Positions 17,338-25,646 of a stretch of DNA of 64,000 bases are shown here, piece after piece. The DNA is taken from positions 124,001-188,000 of the forward strand of contig NZ_JBPSEH010000005.1 of assembly GCF_051488685.1 (NCBI RefSeq). The letters run 5' to 3'. Within the stretch, counting starts at the first letter, position 1; the number at the start of each line of letters is the position of its first letter. The notes below the pieces were generated by a model. The model ran no database searches. It had not been told where the DNA came from and saw only the letters and a list, made by a program, of their open reading frames with translations. The position numbers and the translations under genes are program-made. This DNA comes from Melioribacter sp051488685 (GTDB lineage: Bacteria > Bacteroidota > Ignavibacteria > Ignavibacteriales > Melioribacteraceae).

Positions 17338-18837
17338 ATGAAATTTATTCCTCAAAATATTAATTACATAAAAAACCTCGACAAAGAAGAATTTGAAGCT
17401 CTCTTTCAGTTCAGTCAGATATTAAATTCATCAGCAGGACAGGATTCTCTAATTGAAGATGCAATGGACATTGTCATTAACATTATAAATGCAGAGAGAG
17501 GACTTTTCGTAAAGTACAACGAAGCAGAGAATAATTTTTCGATTATTAGTGCGCGCAAAATATCGAATGAATCAATAACGGATTTAAATCAATTTTCCTC
17601 TGGCATACTGCAAAAAGTAATTTCTGAAAAGAAGCCGCTTTTATATCACGACGTTATGGGCGATCCGAATCTCTCACAATTTGCCAGCGTTCAGATTCAT
17701 AGTATCAAATCGGTAATTGGCGTACCGATCATAAGGGACGATAAAGTCTGGGGAGTAATAATTGCAGACAGCACCAAAAATCGCCAGGAATTCACGGAAG
17801 AAAATTTGATATTTCTAAACTTCTTTTCGAATCTTCTCTCGCTGGCGCTCGATAGAATATTAAAACTCGAAGAGCTCGAGCGTGAGAATAGAATACTAAT
17901 TAATAAACTCGAGTCAATTGAAGAAATTCCGGAGATGGTTGGTCAAAGCGTCGTTATGAAAAACCTCTCCCAGGTTATCCATAAAGTAGCTCAGACAGAC
18001 GCAACGGTTCTAATTACAGGCGAAAGCGGCACCGGCAAAGAAGTGGCTGCAAAAGCCATACATCATCTCAGCAAAAGAAAAGACTTTCCGTTTCTTGCAC
18101 AATTCTGCGGTTCAATACCCGACAGTCTACTGGAAAGCGAACTTTTTGGTTATAAAAAAGGCGCATTTACAGGCGCCACTACAGACAAGCAGGGCTTGCT
18201 CGAAGCTGCAGATAACGGCACTTTTTTTCTCGACGAAATTGCCGACATATCGACTGCTCTTCAAGCAAAGTTGCTAAGAGTTCTTGAGAACAAAGAAATT
18301 ATTAGATTGGGCGACACAAAAGTTAAAAAAGTGAACGTCAGAATAATTGCTGCAACAAATAAAGATCTCTCTGCACTTGTAAAAGAAGGTAGATTTCGTG
18401 AAGACCTTTATTACCGTCTCAATGTATTTCCAATCGTTATGCCTCCTCTAAGAGAAAGGCGGGAAGATATCCCACTTCTGGCAACTCACTTTATCAAAAA
18501 AATTGCAGGGAAAAATATTCCGATTGAACCTGCTGCCGTAAAAAAACTCGAAAATTATTATTGGCCAGGAAATATTCGACAGCTAATTAATGTAATTCAA
18601 CGTGCGGTTATTTTATGCGATTCACAAAAAATTACCGCTGACCATATAATTCTTGAAGGCACTCAGGAATTAATGGACTTCAAAGGCACCCTGCGTGATT
18701 TTGAAATGATGCTGCTAAAAAAACGACTCGAAGAATTTAACGGCAATAGAACTCTCACTGCAAAATCTCTCGGAGTTTCAGTACGCTGGATTCAATTGAA
18801 ACTGAAAGAGATGGAACAAAAAGTTGATGAGCGGTAA
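17338..18837 (+). CDS. Sigma-54-dependent activator with GAF sensor domain
   Basis: 499 residues. GAF domain at about 20-170, then the central AAA+ domain with Walker A GESGTGKE, the sigma-54 contact loop GAFTGA and arginine-finger region. The C-terminal Fis-type helix-turn-helix includes TAKSLGVSVRWIQLKLKEME. There is no receiver domain, so control must come through the GAF ligand or phosphorylation by another protein. The adjacent downstream gene encodes a Ser/Thr kinase whose start overlaps this stop, suggesting the kinase controls it. It should activate RNA polymerase with RpoN at -24/-12 promoters; no convincing site was found in the window. Confidence 0.93.
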   Translation: MKFIPQNINYIKNLDKEEFEALFQFSQILNSSAGQDSLIEDAMDIVINIINAERGLFVKYNEAENNFSIISARKISNESITDLNQFSSGILQKVISEKKPLLYHDVMGDPNLSQFASVQIHSIKSVIGVPIIRDDKVWGVIIADSTKNRQEFTEENLIFLNFFSNLLSLALDRILKLEELERENRILINKLESIEEIPEMVGQSVVMKNLSQVIHKVAQTDATVLITGESGTGKEVAAKAIHHLSKRKDFPFLAQFCGSIPDSLLESELFGYKKGAFTGATTDKQGLLEAADNGTFFLDEIADISTALQAKLLRVLENKEIIRLGDTKVKKVNVRIIAATNKDLSALVKEGRFREDLYYRLNVFPIVMPPLRERREDIPLLATHFIKKIAGKNIPIEPAAVKKLENYYWPGNIRQLINVIQRAVILCDSQKITADHIILEGTQELMDFKGTLRDFEMMLLKKRLEEFNGNRTLTAKSLGVSVRWIQLKLKEMEQKVDER

Positions 18838-20377
18838 ATCGGAAATAATGTTCGAGAAGTTCGAAATTTTAGAAGTTCTCAAAAAAGATGAACATGCCGG
18901 GGTCTATCTCGCAAATCATATCTATTTGAGCAAAAAAATTATACTCAAAGTCTTAAACACAGCTAAGATTTCAGACCCTTCTTTGCTCGAGCGTTTCAAA
19001 AGAGAAGCCAAATTGCTTGCCAGGCTCGACCATCCCAATATTATCAAAGTTCTCGACTTTGGCACCTCCAAAGAATTTTTTTATATCTCTTTTGAGTATA
19101 TAGAAGGCACAAGTCTTCGAAATATTTTACAGGAATCGACATTAAGCAAAGACGACAAAAAAAAGCTAACTATCCAGCTCTTCAAAGCCTTAAATTTTGC
19201 ACACAAAAATCGTATTATTCATCGCGATATTAAACCAGAAAACATATTCGTCGATAAAAATCTAAACCTGAAACTTGGAGACTTCGGCCTTGCGCTTTCA
19301 GCTGATGACAATTTTGTTACGAGTCCCTACTCAATTGTAGGTACACCCAGTTACATGTCGCCCGAACAGGTATCGGGTTCTCAATTGACACACAAAAGCG
19401 ACCTATTTTCTGCTGGTGTTGTTATATATGAGTTATTTACCGGCAAAAATCCTTTCCTCAGAGAAAACGTTACGCTTACATTAAACGAAATAATGTCTTT
19501 CAATGAGAATAGCATCAAAGAAAATCTCGAAGGATTAGATGATGATATAAAGGATATTTTGACGGGACTTTTGAAAAAAAAACCTGCAGCACGAATCGAT
19601 TCGGCCGAAGACGTCTTAGAAAAGCTCAATGCAAAAGAAGAAGGCGGCGACCTCGATAAACTCGAAAATAAAGTCAAAAAGAAATACGGCATAATCATTC
19701 CATTATTCGTACTGCTAATTTTAGTTATTGCCATTACAATTATTGTAAAAGATGATAAACACTCAGAAATTAATCTCCCCAGTAACGAAGTGGATACGGA
19801 ATTTACCGCACCGAGCAAAACAAATAACAAAACGGGAAATATCGTTTCCGAAGAGAAACCCACATTAATTGATGATCAAAATCTGACAAATAAAACAGAT
19901 GAACTAAACATTCCTGCCGAAGTTCAAAAACAAGCATCGATTGAAGACGTGGGCGAAGGCGGACTTTTTGTTGAATGTTTCCCCTGGGCTGATGTTTATA
20001 TTGATGGCGAAAAAATAGAAACCACTCCCTTAAAGAAACCTTTGACTTTATCAGCTGGCGAACACACTTTGAAGTTAGTTCATCCCGATTACCCGATCTA
20101 TTCAGAAATATTGAAAATCGAGAAAAATAAGCTTACGAACTTGAAAATATCGCTGGAATCGTTACTTGGTTTCCTTGATATTAAAGTAAACCCGTGGGGC
20201 AATATCTACATCAATGGAAATTATAAAGGTCAAACGCCACTAAAAGAATATATCAGGGTAAATCCCGGATTTATGAGATTGAAAATTACAAATCCTAATT
20301 TTAAGGATGTTGACACCACTGTTTATGTAGGACAGGGAGACTCTCTCAAGTTGAAATTTAATCTAGCTACAAAATAG
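18827..20377 (+). CDS. Transmembrane Ser/Thr protein kinase with two PEGA domains
   Basis: 516 residues from the ATG at 18827, overlapping the preceding stop by 11 bases. The kinase domain occupies about 10-270. The catalytic lysine (K41, ILKVLN), HRDIKPEN (D134) and DFG (D152) are present, with GTPSYMSPEQ after them. The glycine loop is degenerate (KKDEHAGVYLA). One membrane helix follows (about 287-307), then two PEGA domains outside the membrane (about 378-445 and 447-513; PWADVYIDG and PWGNIYING). PEGA domains are found in surface proteins and may bind cell-wall or surface polymers. The kinase probably links an envelope signal to the sigma-54 activator. An alternative start is the ATG at 18848. 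Confidence 0.92.
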   Translation: MSGKSEIMFEKFEILEVLKKDEHAGVYLANHIYLSKKIILKVLNTAKISDPSLLERFKREAKLLARLDHPNIIKVLDFGTSKEFFYISFEYIEGTSLRNILQESTLSKDDKKKLTIQLFKALNFAHKNRIIHRDIKPENIFVDKNLNLKLGDFGLALSADDNFVTSPYSIVGTPSYMSPEQVSGSQLTHKSDLFSAGVVIYELFTGKNPFLRENVTLTLNEIMSFNENSIKENLEGLDDDIKDILTGLLKKKPAARIDSAEDVLEKLNAKEEGGDLDKLENKVKKKYGIIIPLFVLLILVIAITIIVKDDKHSEINLPSNEVDTEFTAPSKTNNKTGNIVSEEKPTLIDDQNLTNKTDELNIPAEVQKQASIEDVGEGGLFVECFPWADVYIDGEKIETTPLKKPLTLSAGEHTLKLVHPDYPIYSEILKIEKNKLTNLKISLESLLGFLDIKVNPWGNIYINGNYKGQTPLKEYIRVNPGFMRLKITNPNFKDVDTTVYVGQGDSLKLKFNLATK

Positions 20378-20422
20378 CTGGTATAATAATTGATTGAAAT
20401 ATTTTTTTAAACAAGGTCACAT

Positions 20423-21709
20423 ATGAAAAAATTAGTACTTTTAATAATCATATTAACAGAGCCAATTTTTAGTCAGTACTATCAGTGGCAAATAATAACG
20501 GGACATGACATGCCTAACCCCGTATCGGGAGGACAGGTGGTATTCGACACAACCACTAATAACAATCAATATTTTTACCTTCTTGGTGGACGGGACAGTG
20601 ATGGTAAGCCTGTAGATTGGATTCAGGAATACGATGTACTTAACGGCAAGTGGAAAATGGCAGGTCGTATGGATCAACCCCGCTCCGAATTTGTAGCTGA
20701 TATTTGGGGAAATTCGATTTATTATTTCGGAGGAGCTGCCGAAACTTCTCGGGTTGTTAATAATATTAATTCCTGGAACTTCAAGTCTTATCCCACAGAA
20801 CCAATTGACTACGACACGTCAATAATTTTTGCACGTCGCTATTCTACCGGACACATAAAAGACGACGAACTTTATATAATTGGAGGCAATCCAATTACGA
20901 GCATCGATGTACAGCTACCTTATATCGTAGGCTACGACTTGAAAAATAAGAAAATCAACTTTACTTACGATACTATTAGCACAAGCTTACCCGAACAACA
21001 CATGACGGTTCTTTACAATAAATACATTTACATTTTTGGTGGAATACTTCACGGTGCACTAAAGCAAATAAGCCGGCTTGACCTGGAGACAAAAGAATTT
21101 GTAATACTTAAAGAAGTATTGCAAAGTCCAAGAGCCGGTGGTATTGCAATCTATAATCGTTTTTTGAAAAAGGCTCTAATTATAGGTGGATACAACGAGT
21201 CCGAAAAAGCTCTTAGCAAAGTTGAAGCTGTCGAATTTCTTTCTGGCGGTTCGATTCTAATTTCCCAATTTCCTTCGTTAAAAATACCACGTCGTTACCC
21301 GATGGCTGTTAATTACTATGGCACCGTATTGGTATTTGGAGGAATAGATCCGCAAGGCAATATCGTTCCTCAAATCGAAAAACTCGTTAACAGTCCAACT
21401 ACCGTTAATCAAGACGAAAATCCTCTCCCTTACAAAAATACTTTGCTACAAAACTACCCAAATCCATTTAATCCCGAGACAAATATCACGTTTGAACTTG
21501 CGAAAAGTTCGTATATTTCACTCGATATTTATTCTTCCACAGGCGAACATGTTATTAATTTGAAAAAAGGAGAATTAAATGCTGGCCAATACAATTTAAT
21601 ATGGAGTGGCGTCGATAAGTACGGCAATAAAATGGGCTCAGGCATTTACTTACTTCGTTTAACCGGCGACGACTTTCATCTATCAAGAAAAATTGTCCTT
21701 ATGAAATGA
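20423..21709 (+). CDS. Secreted kelch-repeat protein with type IX secretion sorting domain
   Basis: 428 residues. Signal peptide MKKLVLLIIILTEPIFSQ, then kelch-like blades (YIFGG, YYFGGAAETS, LVFGGIDPQ, IIGGYN) that form a beta-propeller over about 20-330. The C-terminal 85 residues are a T9SS type A sorting domain opening with LLQNYPNPFNPETNI and ending GIYLLRLTGDDFHLSRKIVL. It should be exported by Sec, moved across the outer membrane by T9SS and anchored or released. It sits in the operon headed by the activator and kinase, so its surface display may be their output. The binding partner is unknown. Confidence 0.9.
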   Translation: MKKLVLLIIILTEPIFSQYYQWQIITGHDMPNPVSGGQVVFDTTTNNNQYFYLLGGRDSDGKPVDWIQEYDVLNGKWKMAGRMDQPRSEFVADIWGNSIYYFGGAAETSRVVNNINSWNFKSYPTEPIDYDTSIIFARRYSTGHIKDDELYIIGGNPITSIDVQLPYIVGYDLKNKKINFTYDTISTSLPEQHMTVLYNKYIYIFGGILHGALKQISRLDLETKEFVILKEVLQSPRAGGIAIYNRFLKKALIIGGYNESEKALSKVEAVEFLSGGSILISQFPSLKIPRRYPMAVNYYGTVLVFGGIDPQGNIVPQIEKLVNSPTTVNQDENPLPYKNTLLQNYPNPFNPETNITFELAKSSYISLDIYSSTGEHVINLKKGELNAGQYNLIWSGVDKYGNKMGSGIYLLRLTGDDFHLSRKIVLMK

Positions 21710-22503
21710 AATCAAAATTCTTCTTAACCATATTATTTATTTTCACGTCCTCGTCTCTTTTTGCACAAGTAATCTCATATGATAACGTTAAAAAAGAATT
21801 CAATTCTTTTGAGTATGAAAAAGTAATAGAGCTTTCCGATTCCTTATTGAAAAACAAAAATAATTTGCAGGACTCGTTATTGATCGACATTTATCTGATG
21901 AGAGCTGTTTCATTCTACTCCATTGCACGCGAAGATTCCGCAGCCAGAAACTTTGAGGCAATCTTAAAAATCAATCCTGCTTATTCACCCGATCCTTTAA
22001 TTATATCTCCAAAGCTAATATCTCTTTTCGATCAGGTTAAGTTGAATTTTACTCCGCCTAAAATTGAGCAGTCCGATACAACCGTTACAAATTATCAAAA
22101 TGAAATTAAGGATGTAAAGCCTACACAAAATTTAATGCAATTAAAAAACATGATATTGCCTGGCTGGGGTTATCTCTCAAATGGCTTTTCTACAAAGGGA
22201 ATTATTTTGAGTTCAGCTTCCTTATTAAATCTCGCAGGTATGATTTATTTTATTTACGAGACCAATCAAAAAGAAAAAAGTTATCTTAACGAAACAAATA
22301 AGAACTTAATACCCGCACGCTACGACGAGTATAACAACGCTTATAAGGTACGTAATGCATTAATAATTTCTTATGCGGCGTTGTGGATTTACAGCCAGAT
22401 CGACTTGTTATTTTTCAATACTCATAACGAAACCATCGAAAAAAAAATATCCTACGATTTTAAGACTAACACAATTCTTTGGGGAATCAGCTACGGATTT
22501 TGA
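21706..22503 (+). CDS. Secreted or membrane protein, DUF5683-like
   Basis: 265 residues. Start overlaps the previous stop (ATGA), so translation is coupled. Signal peptide MKSKFFLTILFIFTSSSLFA is followed by a TPR-like helical region (about 20-110) and a segment with two hydrophobic helices. That segment includes MILPGWGYLSNGFSTKGIIL, the PGWG pattern seen in DUF5683 proteins of Bacteroidota. Function is unknown. As the last gene before a strong terminator at 22665, it probably works with the kelch protein or the kinase in the envelope. Confidence 0.7.
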   Translation: MKSKFFLTILFIFTSSSLFAQVISYDNVKKEFNSFEYEKVIELSDSLLKNKNNLQDSLLIDIYLMRAVSFYSIAREDSAARNFEAILKINPAYSPDPLIISPKLISLFDQVKLNFTPPKIEQSDTTVTNYQNEIKDVKPTQNLMQLKNMILPGWGYLSNGFSTKGIILSSASLLNLAGMIYFIYETNQKEKSYLNETNKNLIPARYDEYNNAYKVRNALIISYAALWIYSQIDLLFFNTHNETIEKKISYDFKTNTILWGISYGF

Positions 22504-22664
22504 GCAATCCCACGCATATTTTTCTTCGACTGCGAATTTTATTCGTACAGTATTTACTCTTAACCACCAATAAAACACGATGCTGAGCTACGGCATAAAT
22601 TTTGTTTTTCATAAAAAGCACACAAACAAACTTACCCAATTAATATTGGGCTCCGTCCTTAATG

Positions 22665-22693
22665 GGTGAAGGTTTTTACCTTCACCTTTTTTT
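22665..22693 (+). terminator. Rho-independent terminator
   Basis: Nine-base stem GGTGAAGGT / ACCTTCACC (22665-22673 with 22678-22686), a four-base loop and seven Ts. It lies 160 bases after the DUF5683-like gene and ends the 15384-22503 transcript. A second small hairpin (CCCAAT/ATTGGG, 22635-22650) lies just upstream. Confidence 0.9.
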
Positions 22694-22764
22694 ATTGCAA
22701 TATCAATAATTCTATTCAGTTTACGTAAATTTCACTATATTTATCGTAAAAAATATCTGTTGTT

Positions 22765-23139
22765 ATGGAATTTAAATCTGAAAAGTACGAAGATGTAACA
22801 GTCATATATGTATATCTAAAAAGAGCGACGCTGGCAAAGGCAGTTAAATTTAAAGAGTTTGTGACAGAGTTAATTGATCAGGATAGCAAAAAGGTAATCA
22901 TCGATTTGACATTATGTGAGTATATTGATTCGACTTTCCTTGGAGCAATGGTTTCGTTATTGAAAAAAATCAACTCGATTCAGGGGGATTTAAGGTTGGT
23001 CTATAACAAAGAAGCTCCTTCGCTTGTTTTCGTCGTAACACGTATGGACAAGGTATTCAAGATTTTCGACACTCTCGACGAAGCACTCAATAGTTTCGGA
23101 ATCAAAAGGACGAAACCGGGTCTCGACTGGATCAATTAG
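22765..23139 (+). CDS. STAS domain protein (anti-sigma factor antagonist type)
   Basis: 124 residues, a single STAS domain. The conserved phosphorylation loop reads YIDSTFLGA with S56, the serine that RsbW/SpoIIAB-type kinases phosphorylate. It has the same spacing to D55/S56 as the STAS protein at 28932 and is clearly its paralogue. It should bind an anti-sigma kinase when unphosphorylated and release a sigma factor or other target. No such kinase is encoded in the window. Its 3' end overlaps that of the U32 peptidase gene by 8 bases (convergent). Confidence 0.9.
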   Translation: MEFKSEKYEDVTVIYVYLKRATLAKAVKFKEFVTELIDQDSKKVIIDLTLCEYIDSTFLGAMVSLLKKINSIQGDLRLVYNKEAPSLVFVVTRMDKVFKIFDTLDEALNSFGIKRTKPGLDWIN

Positions 23140-24343
23140 TCCTGACTATTTTATAGACCTTATCGTTTTCTCTAACCTTTTCCTCGCAATAAATTGTAAT
23201 ATCGTCACCTTTGGCAGCTCGATTGATTGGTTTATCGTCCTTTAGCATCGAATTAATCTCAAGTTCTACCACTCCCGTTGTATTTCCGATTATGTATAAT
23301 TTGTCTCCAGGTTCCAATTGCTCAGCGTCTATAAAAATGTGTGCAACTTTATTTTTATTGTAATAATTAATTACTCTGCCTACAAATTTTTTTCGGGTAG
23401 TAGCCAGGTTGCCATAAGCTTCGGCATAATCCTTTGAGGTTGGTGTTCCGAGATAAAATCCGCTGGAGAATCCTCTATTATATACTTCGGATAATTTGCT
23501 TTTTAAATCGGTTTTAATCTCCTCGTCCAGCTTATTTTCGTAGTAGAGGTCGATGGCTTTTCTATATGCAGAGACAACGTTATAAATATATTCCGGACTT
23601 CTTTTTCTGCCTTCAATTTTGAAGGCATCGATACCTGCTTCTATTAAAAGTTCTATAAAATCGATTGTACAGAGGTCTTTAGGAGAAAGGACATAATTTT
23701 CGCCGAGAATCATAGAAAATTTTTCGTCGCTGTCTTTAATTTCATATTCCCGTCTGCAGGGTTGGAGACATTCGCCTCGATTGGCGCTTTTATTAAAGAC
23801 TTCATGACTCATAAAGCAGCGTCCACTTATTGCGATACACATGGCGCCGTGAATAAAAGCTTCGATTTCAATGTCGACTTTGTTTTTAATTTCCTTGACT
23901 TGTTCCAGCGAACATTCTCTTGCAAGTACAATTCGTTTTGCGCCTAATTGTCGAAAGAACTCTGCACTTACAGAATTTGAAACCGAAGCCTGAGTGCTTA
24001 TACAAAATGGGACATTATATTTTTTGCATAATTGAATTACAGCAAAATCCCACCCGATAATGAGATCTACTCCAGCTTCTTTAGCTCTTTTAACTATCAT
24101 TTCGAGTTCGTTGAGTTCATTCTCATAAACGATAGTGTTAAGAGTCAGGTGAACATCAACGTTGTTATTTTTACAATGTTTAACAATTTCCGGTAATTCC
24201 TCCAGTTCAAAATTTTTTGCCAGTGCGCGCATATTTAAGCTTTCCACTCCAAGATAAATGGCATTTGCGCCTGCCTTAATTGCGGCATTGAGCATACTCC
24301 AGTCTCCGGCAGGGGCAAGTAACTCGGGCTTTTTATTCGCCAT
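23132..24343 (-). CDS. U32 family peptidase-like protein (TrhP/YegQ-type)
   Basis: 403 residues from the ATG at 24343, which has AAGGAAC upstream; a TTG five codons earlier was rejected. The start PELLAPAGDW and the TIM-barrel-like pattern fit U32. The cysteine cluster (HGAMCIAISGRC, then GECLQPCRREY) is the iron-sulphur-type signature of the TrhP/RlhA branch. In E. coli these proteins hydroxylate tRNA uridine or 23S rRNA rather than cleave peptides. The C-terminal domain (about 310-400) is the short beta domain seen in YegQ. RNA modification is more likely than proteolysis, by family only. Confidence 0.87.
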   Translation of the reverse strand: MANKKPELLAPAGDWSMLNAAIKAGANAIYLGVESLNMRALAKNFELEELPEIVKHCKNNNVDVHLTLNTIVYENELNELEMIVKRAKEAGVDLIIGWDFAVIQLCKKYNVPFCISTQASVSNSVSAEFFRQLGAKRIVLARECSLEQVKEIKNKVDIEIEAFIHGAMCIAISGRCFMSHEVFNKSANRGECLQPCRREYEIKDSDEKFSMILGENYVLSPKDLCTIDFIELLIEAGIDAFKIEGRKRSPEYIYNVVSAYRKAIDLYYENKLDEEIKTDLKSKLSEVYNRGFSSGFYLGTPTSKDYAEAYGNLATTRKKFVGRVINYYNKNKVAHIFIDAEQLEPGDKLYIIGNTTGVVELEINSMLKDDKPINRAAKGDDITIYCEEKVRENDKVYKIVRTN

Positions 24344-24368
24344 TTTTGTTCCTTTCAATCTTTGTGTG

Positions 24369-24376
24369 CAAAATTA
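24369..24376 (-). promoter_or_regulatory. -7 promoter box for the U32 gene
   Basis: Read on the minus strand this is TAATTTTG, matching TAnnTTTG. The predicted start of transcription near 24362 leaves a leader of about 20 bases with the AAGGAAC ribosome site before the ATG at 24343. No -33 TTTG was seen. Confidence 0.4.
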
Positions 24377-24406
24377 TACAATTATTATCCATTAATCTAT
24401 TCTTCG

Positions 24407-24414
24407 TATTTTTG
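24407..24414 (+). promoter_or_regulatory. -7 promoter box for the MFS gene
   Basis: TATTTTTG matches TAnnTTTG. Transcription would begin around 24420, leaving only about 15 bases before the ATG at 24436. The transcript start would fall inside the palindrome at 24415-24427. Confidence 0.4.
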
Positions 24415-24427
24415 CCGTATAATACGG
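24415..24427. promoter_or_regulatory. Palindromic operator candidate
   Basis: CCGTAT-A-ATACGG, a perfect 6+1+6 palindrome touching the -7 box and covering the predicted transcript start of the MFS gene. The position is ideal for a repressor. The regulator is unknown. Confidence 0.4.
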
Positions 24428-24435
24428 ATTTTTTT

Positions 24436-25578
24436 ATGCACAAAAATCTTTATCTGGCACTGGCAGGAATTGCAATTGGCGGAATTGGATTCGGATTAAT
24501 TAATCCGGTCACAGTTATACTTCTGGAAAAATCCAAAACTCCTGCTCTTTTAACCGGCATTGTTACGACAGCTGGTTATATCAGCATTGTACTCTTTTCT
24601 CCTCTTGCGGGAAAACTTCTTAAAAAGTATCAAATCAGGAATGTCGTTCTAATTGGATTTTTTATCTGGGCATTGGGTGCACTTGCACACATTTTCTGGC
24701 GCTACTATCCTTTGTTGCTAACGGTTAAATTTATTATGGGACTTGGAGGTACCATAATTTTTGTTTCGACAGAATTCATAATTAATTTTTACAGCGACGA
24801 TTCCAACCGCGGGAAAAACACTGGCATTTACGTTGTTCTCTTATCTATCGGAATTGCTATAGGAACTCTTTTAATATGGACCCTAAAAATTTCCGATTGG
24901 GTGCCATTTGTTATCGGTTCTACAGTAATGTTCATCGTCTGGTTTTTATATTTTTTGTTTTTTGACAGTTTTCATTTCACAAACTCCAATTCCAAGAATG
25001 ATAAAATGCGCCTTAGTGATATGCCTGTAATTAGTTTAATTTCTTCTGCCGTTTATGGAATTATGGAATCATCACTGGTATTGGTTATACCAATTTATGG
25101 ATTGAGAAGTATGTACGACACAACAGATGTATCGTCTTTTCTTACTTCTTTCGTTATTGGTGGTATTATCCTCCTTTATCTTATCGGTTATATGGCCGAC
25201 AAGATTAACAAAAGAAAACTTCTCTCTGCCATTTCAGTCATATTAGCCATCCTTTTCTTGCTTCCACTTTTCCAAGCGAATTTTATTTACTTAATACTTC
25301 TGTTTTTTTTAATAGGGGGGATTGTGCCTGCATATTACACTATTGGACTTAATTACACTATGGAAAAAGTTGACAGGGATTTCATTGCTGAAGCTAACGG
25401 ATACTATGTGATGTTTTATGGTATCGGTACAATTGCAGGTCCGATTATCGGTTCAATCATGATTGATCTCGAAACAAGAATTGCTTACTGGGTTTTCGCA
25501 TCGCTTCTAAGTTTGTCCTACTGGCTTATTTTATATCGTGAAAAGAATACTAAACGTAATACCTTTTCTTCTAATTAG
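24436..25578 (+). CDS. Major facilitator superfamily transporter
   Basis: 380 residues and about 12 transmembrane helices. The start at 24436 gives a helix-first protein (MHKNLYLALAGIAIGGIGFG); the frame extends 30 codons upstream into the divergent promoter region and was rejected. The helix 2-3 loop (AGKLLKKYQIRN) resembles the MFS motif. It probably exports a small molecule or drug, as similar short MFS proteins do; the substrate cannot be read. It has its own promoter and possible operator at 24407-24427. Confidence 0.85.
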   Translation: MHKNLYLALAGIAIGGIGFGLINPVTVILLEKSKTPALLTGIVTTAGYISIVLFSPLAGKLLKKYQIRNVVLIGFFIWALGALAHIFWRYYPLLLTVKFIMGLGGTIIFVSTEFIINFYSDDSNRGKNTGIYVVLLSIGIAIGTLLIWTLKISDWVPFVIGSTVMFIVWFLYFLFFDSFHFTNSNSKNDKMRLSDMPVISLISSAVYGIMESSLVLVIPIYGLRSMYDTTDVSSFLTSFVIGGIILLYLIGYMADKINKRKLLSAISVILAILFLLPLFQANFIYLILLFFLIGGIVPAYYTIGLNYTMEKVDRDFIAEANGYYVMFYGIGTIAGPIIGSIMIDLETRIAYWVFASLLSLSYWLILYREKNTKRNTFSSN

Positions 25579-25646
25579 CAAAAAATGTGTTTTTAAATAA
25601 AAATAAATTTATTTTATAACGTTCATAATAATTTTTTAAAAAGTTA

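Noticed and set aside
19381..19863. 160-codon minus-strand open frame
   Set aside because: Antisense to the Ser/Thr kinase; serine-rich shadow translation without signals.
23132..24343. U32 protein as a true peptidase
   Set aside because: The cysteine cluster points to the RNA-hydroxylation branch, so proteolysis was not called.
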